Shown here: positions 12,923 to 15,451 of the stretch, in pieces
Layout of the letters: the number at the start of each line of letters is the position of its first letter
Numbering within the stretch: position 1 is the stretch's first letter
From: an uncultured Lachnospiraceae bacterium
GTDB taxonomy: Bacteria > Bacillota > Clostridia > Lachnospirales > Lachnospiraceae
Direction of reading: 5' to 3'
DNA length: 15,451 bases
NCBI GenBank assembly: GCA_910576895.1
Contig: CAJTJZ010000071.1
Coordinates: 1-15,451, forward strand
Made by a program: the position numbers and the translations under genes
Notes under the pieces: model-generated
The model's input: the letters and a program-made list of their open reading frames with translations, nothing else
Databases searched by the model: none
Told to the model about the DNA's origin: nothing

Positions 12923-14584
12923 ATGAGAAGTGATTCTGTAACAAAGGGAATGCAACAAGCACCCCATCGTTCTTTATTTAATGCATTAGGTATGACAAAA
13001 GAGGAATTAAAGAAACCATTGATTGGTATTGTTAGTTCTTTTAATGAGATTGTTCCGGGGCATATGAACTTGGATAAAATTGTAGAAGCTGTAAAGCTTG
13101 GAGTTGCAATGGCAGGCGGTACTCCTATTGTATTTCCAGCAATTGCTGTCTGTGATGGAATTGCGATGGGACATACAGGTATGAAATATTCTTTAGTAAC
13201 AAGAGATTTGATTTGTGATTCTACGGAATGTATGGCAATGGCACATCAATTTGATGCTTTAGTTATGGTTCCAAACTGTGATAAAAATGTACCGGGACTT
13301 TTAATGGCAGCAGCTCGGTTAAATATTCCAACAATTTTTGTAAGCGGTGGTCCAATGCTTGCTGGTCATGTAAAAGGACAGAGAAGAAGTCTTTCTAGTA
13401 TGTTTGAAGCTGTTGGTTCTTATGCAGCAGGTACTATGACAGCAGAAGATGTAGAGGAGTTTGAAAATAAAGCTTGTCCAACTTGTGGTTCTTGTTCTGG
13501 TATGTATACAGCAAATAGTATGAATTGTTTAACAGAAGCAATTGGTATGGGATTACAGGGAAATGGTACAATTCCGGCTGTTTATTCAGAAAGAATTAAA
13601 TTAGCAAAACACGCTGGAATGAAGATTATGGAATTGCTTGAGAAAAATATTTGTCCACGTGATATTATGACAAAAGAAGCTTTTGAAAATGCTTTAACTG
13701 TTGATATGGCATTGGGATGTTCTACAAATACAATGCTTCATCTTCCAGCAATAGCAAATGAAGCAGGCATTGAATTAAATCTTGAAATGGCAAATGAGAT
13801 TAGTGCAAAGACACCAAATCTTTGTCATTTAGCTCCGGCTGGTCCTACGTATATGGAACAGTTAAATGAAGCAGGTGGTGTTTATGCTGTTATGAAGGAA
13901 TTAAGCAAGAAGAATTTATTGCATCTTGATTTAATCACAGCAACAGGAAAAACTGTAAAGGAAAATATTGAACATTCCATAAATCTTGATAAAGAAGTGA
14001 TTCGTCCAATAGAAAATCCATATAGTGAAACGGGTGGCATTGCTGTATTAAAGGGAAATCTTGCACCAGATTCCGGTGTAGTAAAGCGTTCTGCCGTTGT
14101 AAAAGAAATGATGGTGCATGAAGGACCAGCAAGGGTATTTGATTGTGAAGAAGATGCTATTGAAGCAATTAAAGGCGGAAAAATTGTAGCTGGTGATGTT
14201 GTAGTTATTCGTTATGAAGGTCCAAAAGGCGGTCCGGGTATGAGAGAAATGTTAAATCCAACTTCTGCAATTGCAGGTATGGGACTTGGTTCTTCCGTTG
14301 CATTAATTACAGATGGACGTTTTTCAGGTGCATCCAGAGGAGCTTCAATTGGACATGTATCACCAGAAGCAGCCGTTGGAGGACCAATTGCTCTTGTACA
14401 AGAAGGAGATATCATTAAAATTAATATTCCAGAAAACACCTTAGATCTTGCTATTTCTGAGGAAGAAATGGCAAAAAGAAAAGCAAATTGGAAACCAAAA
14501 GAACCAAAGGTAACAACAGGTTATTTGGGAAGATATGCGAAAATGGTAACAAGTGGAAGTAAAGGTGCTATTCTGAAAATTTAA
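12923..14584 (+). CDS. ilvD: Dihydroxy-acid dehydratase
   Basis: This iron-sulfur enzyme dehydrates 2,3-dihydroxy-isovalerate and 2,3-dihydroxy-3-methylvalerate to the 2-keto acids that precede valine, leucine and isoleucine. Of two in-frame ATGs (12917 and 12923) the second is chosen. It sits 7 nt from AAAGGA (12910-12915) and gives the typical N-terminus MRSDSVTKGMQQAPHRSLFNALGM, 553 residues. Cluster and active-site motifs are NCDKNVPG (C119) and ACPTCGSCSGMYTANSMNCL (C185, C188, C191). The first ligand motif of the [2Fe-2S] type (TPCN) is replaced by VPGHMNL, resembling E. coli IlvD, so a labile [4Fe-4S] cluster is expected. The C-terminal part contains GPKGGPGMREML and DGRFSGASRGASIGHVSPEA. 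It lies 86 bp after leuB, with a hairpin repeat in the gap. Confidence 0.97.
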   Translation: MRSDSVTKGMQQAPHRSLFNALGMTKEELKKPLIGIVSSFNEIVPGHMNLDKIVEAVKLGVAMAGGTPIVFPAIAVCDGIAMGHTGMKYSLVTRDLICDSTECMAMAHQFDALVMVPNCDKNVPGLLMAAARLNIPTIFVSGGPMLAGHVKGQRRSLSSMFEAVGSYAAGTMTAEDVEEFENKACPTCGSCSGMYTANSMNCLTEAIGMGLQGNGTIPAVYSERIKLAKHAGMKIMELLEKNICPRDIMTKEAFENALTVDMALGCSTNTMLHLPAIANEAGIELNLEMANEISAKTPNLCHLAPAGPTYMEQLNEAGGVYAVMKELSKKNLLHLDLITATGKTVKENIEHSINLDKEVIRPIENPYSETGGIAVLKGNLAPDSGVVKRSAVVKEMMVHEGPARVFDCEEDAIEAIKGGKIVAGDVVVIRYEGPKGGPGMREMLNPTSAIAGMGLGSSVALITDGRFSGASRGASIGHVSPEAAVGGPIALVQEGDIIKINIPENTLDLAISEEEMAKRKANWKPKEPKVTTGYLGRYAKMVTSGSKGAILKI

Positions 14585-14600
14585 CAATAAGTTGAAATAT

Positions 14601-14640
14601 TTATATACTGGCGGTCGAAAAGCGTGGCTGCTTAATATAA
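14601..14640 (+). repeat. ilv-operon hairpin repeat, copy 2
   Basis: The 5' arm TTATATACTGGCGGTC (14601-14616) and 3' arm GGCTGCTTAATATAA (14626-14640) enclose the 9-nt loop GAAAAGCGT. The upper six pairs include two G-T wobbles and the lower part is imperfect. It begins 17 bp after the ilvD stop and resembles copies 1 and 3 in sequence and architecture. Confidence 0.55.
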
Positions 14641-14650
14641 TTCATTTGTG

Positions 14651-14695
14651 AGTATAATTATACTGGCAGTCAAATAAATTGACTGCTTAGTATAA
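14651..14695 (+). repeat. ilv-operon hairpin repeat, copy 3, with a flanking half-palindrome
   Basis: TTATACTGGCAGTC (14658-14671) pairs with GACTGCTTAGTATAA (14681-14695): seven lower and six upper base pairs with a small internal loop, around a 9-nt loop AAATAAATT. Just before it, AGTATAA (14651-14657) forms a perfect 14-bp palindrome with the 5' arm and looks like the end of another, truncated copy. Confidence 0.65.
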
Positions 14696-14723
14696 AGAAA
14701 AATAATTTGAGAAAGGAGAAGCT

Positions 14724-14756
14724 GTGGGCAATTTCTTATTTTGGATTTTGCCTTAA
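14724..14756 (+). CDS. Possible 10-codon leader ORF before ilvB
   Basis: A GTG at 14724 is preceded by a good SD (GAAAGGAG, 14711-14718, five bases away). It opens a reading frame V-G-N-F-L-F-W-I-L-P ending at TAA 14754-14756. This is the best ribosome-binding site in the ilvD-ilvB gap, yet ilvB begins 76 bp after the mini-ORF with no SD of its own. The peptide holds Leu, Leu and Ile but no run of them, so a classic attenuator peptide is not evident. It may be a translated leader or just a misplaced SD. A GTG start and such short length make this a weak call. Confidence 0.25.
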   Translation: MGNFLFWILP

Positions 14757-14831
14757 AAATTGTTAAGAAAATAGAATAAATTTTTGAAAGAACGTTTTAT
14801 ATCTTAATAGTTTTTTACAGCATGGCATGAT

Positions 14832-15451
14832 ATGCAGTTGACAGGTTCACAGATTGTAGTAGAATGTCTAAAGGAACAGGGAGTTGACACAATTTTTGGT
14901 TATCCGGGTGGTGCAATTTTAAATATTTATGATGAATTATACCGCCATCAAAAAGAAATAAAACATATCTTAACAAGCCATGAGCAGGGAGCTGCCCATG
15001 CAGCAGATGGCTATGCACGTGCAACAGGAAAAGTTGGTGTTTGTATGGCAACAAGTGGTCCGGGAGCTACCAATTTAATTACAGGAATTGCAACAGCTTA
15101 TATGGATTCTGTTCCAATGGTAGCCATTACCTGTAATGTTACAAATGCACTTCTTGGAAAAGATAGTTTTCAGGAAGTGGATATTGCAGGAATTACAATG
15201 CCAGTAACAAAACATAATTTTATTGTAAAATCAGTAAAGGAGCTTGCAGAAACAATTCGCCGGGCTTTTTATATTGCAAAAAAGGGTCGTCCCGGTCCTG
15301 TATTAGTAGATATTACAAAAGATGTAACAGCAGAAAAAACAGAATTTATACCAAAACAAGAACAAAAAGATACATTATTAGAAAATAGAACGGAAAATAG
15401 TATAGTCAAAAGGGAACAAGAGATAAAAGAAGCATTAAAGATGATTTATCA
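14832..15451 (+). CDS. ilvB: Acetolactate synthase large subunit (partial, runs off the right edge)
   Basis: This is the thiamine-diphosphate enzyme that condenses pyruvate with pyruvate or 2-oxobutyrate, the first common step of valine, leucine and isoleucine synthesis. Only 206 residues of an expected 550 or so are inside the window. The N-terminal TPP pyrimidine-binding domain is complete. It has MQLTGSQIVVECLKEQGVDT, GYPGGAILNIYDEL and SHEQGAAHAADGYARATG, with the catalytic glutamate at E51. SGPGATNLITGIATAYMDSVP follows, then the QEVDIAGITMPVTKHNF stretch and GRPGPVLVDI. The ATG at 14832 is the only start in this frame after the TAG at 14808 and gives the usual N-terminus. No SD precedes it. 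It is the third gene of the operon, 247 bp after ilvD, a gap holding two hairpin repeats and a mini-ORF. Confidence 0.95.
   Translation, partial: MQLTGSQIVVECLKEQGVDTIFGYPGGAILNIYDELYRHQKEIKHILTSHEQGAAHAADGYARATGKVGVCMATSGPGATNLITGIATAYMDSVPMVAITCNVTNALLGKDSFQEVDIAGITMPVTKHNFIVKSVKELAETIRRAFYIAKKGRPGPVLVDITKDVTAEKTEFIPKQEQKDTLLENRTENSIVKREQEIKEALKMIY

Overview
The window is AT-rich DNA of a low-GC, monoderm-type anaerobic Firmicute. The proteins look like those of Clostridia, most likely Lachnospiraceae; that family-level call is inference from protein style, T-box control and strong AGGAGG-type ribosome sites, not a database match. It holds seven confident complete genes, one complete small HPr-like gene, and one gene (ilvB) cut by the right edge. 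No tRNA, rRNA, CRISPR array, transposase or phage gene is visible.

Layout. At 1-385 a promoter and a phenylalanine T-box leader with its terminator precede pheS (474-1493) and pheT (1569-4010), the two subunits of phenylalanyl-tRNA synthetase. A hairpin without a U-tract follows pheT. Then come two membrane exporters on the same strand: a MATE-family transporter (4167-5519) and, behind its own promoter, a 1359-residue RND-type transporter (5653-9732) with a large coiled-coil insertion. The RND gene converges on a minus-strand gene for a secreted protein with two PepSY-like repeats (10011-10517). Next, also on the minus strand, is an HPr-fold protein (10774-11007) that lacks the phosphorylatable histidine. 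Diverging from it, a promoter and a second T-box leader (about 11275-11648) precede the branched-chain amino acid operon leuB (11742-12836), ilvD (12923-14584) and ilvB (from 14832, partial).

How it fits together. Both biosynthetic and charging units are under uncharged-tRNA control. In the pheS leader a TTC (Phe) specifier sits directly before the sequence GCG-TTGGAGC. The same register in the second leader gives GTA (Val), so the leuB-ilvD-ilvB operon is probably induced by valine starvation. IlvB and IlvD act in the shared Ile/Val pathway and LeuB in the leucine branch.

The least explained material is intergenic. One family of dispersed palindromes (9950-10007, 10573-10661, 11656-11700) shows a compensatory base-pair change between copies. 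A second hairpin family (12847-12883, 14601-14640, 14658-14695) occupies the gaps of the ilv operon, keeps a 9-nt loop and covaries in its stem. Two genes, the MATE gene and ilvB, lack a Shine-Dalgarno sequence at normal distance; at the MATE gene a small hairpin could bridge the gap. I found no clearly new multi-gene system here. The repeat families, the degenerate HPr and the coiled-coil RND protein are the items most worth following.
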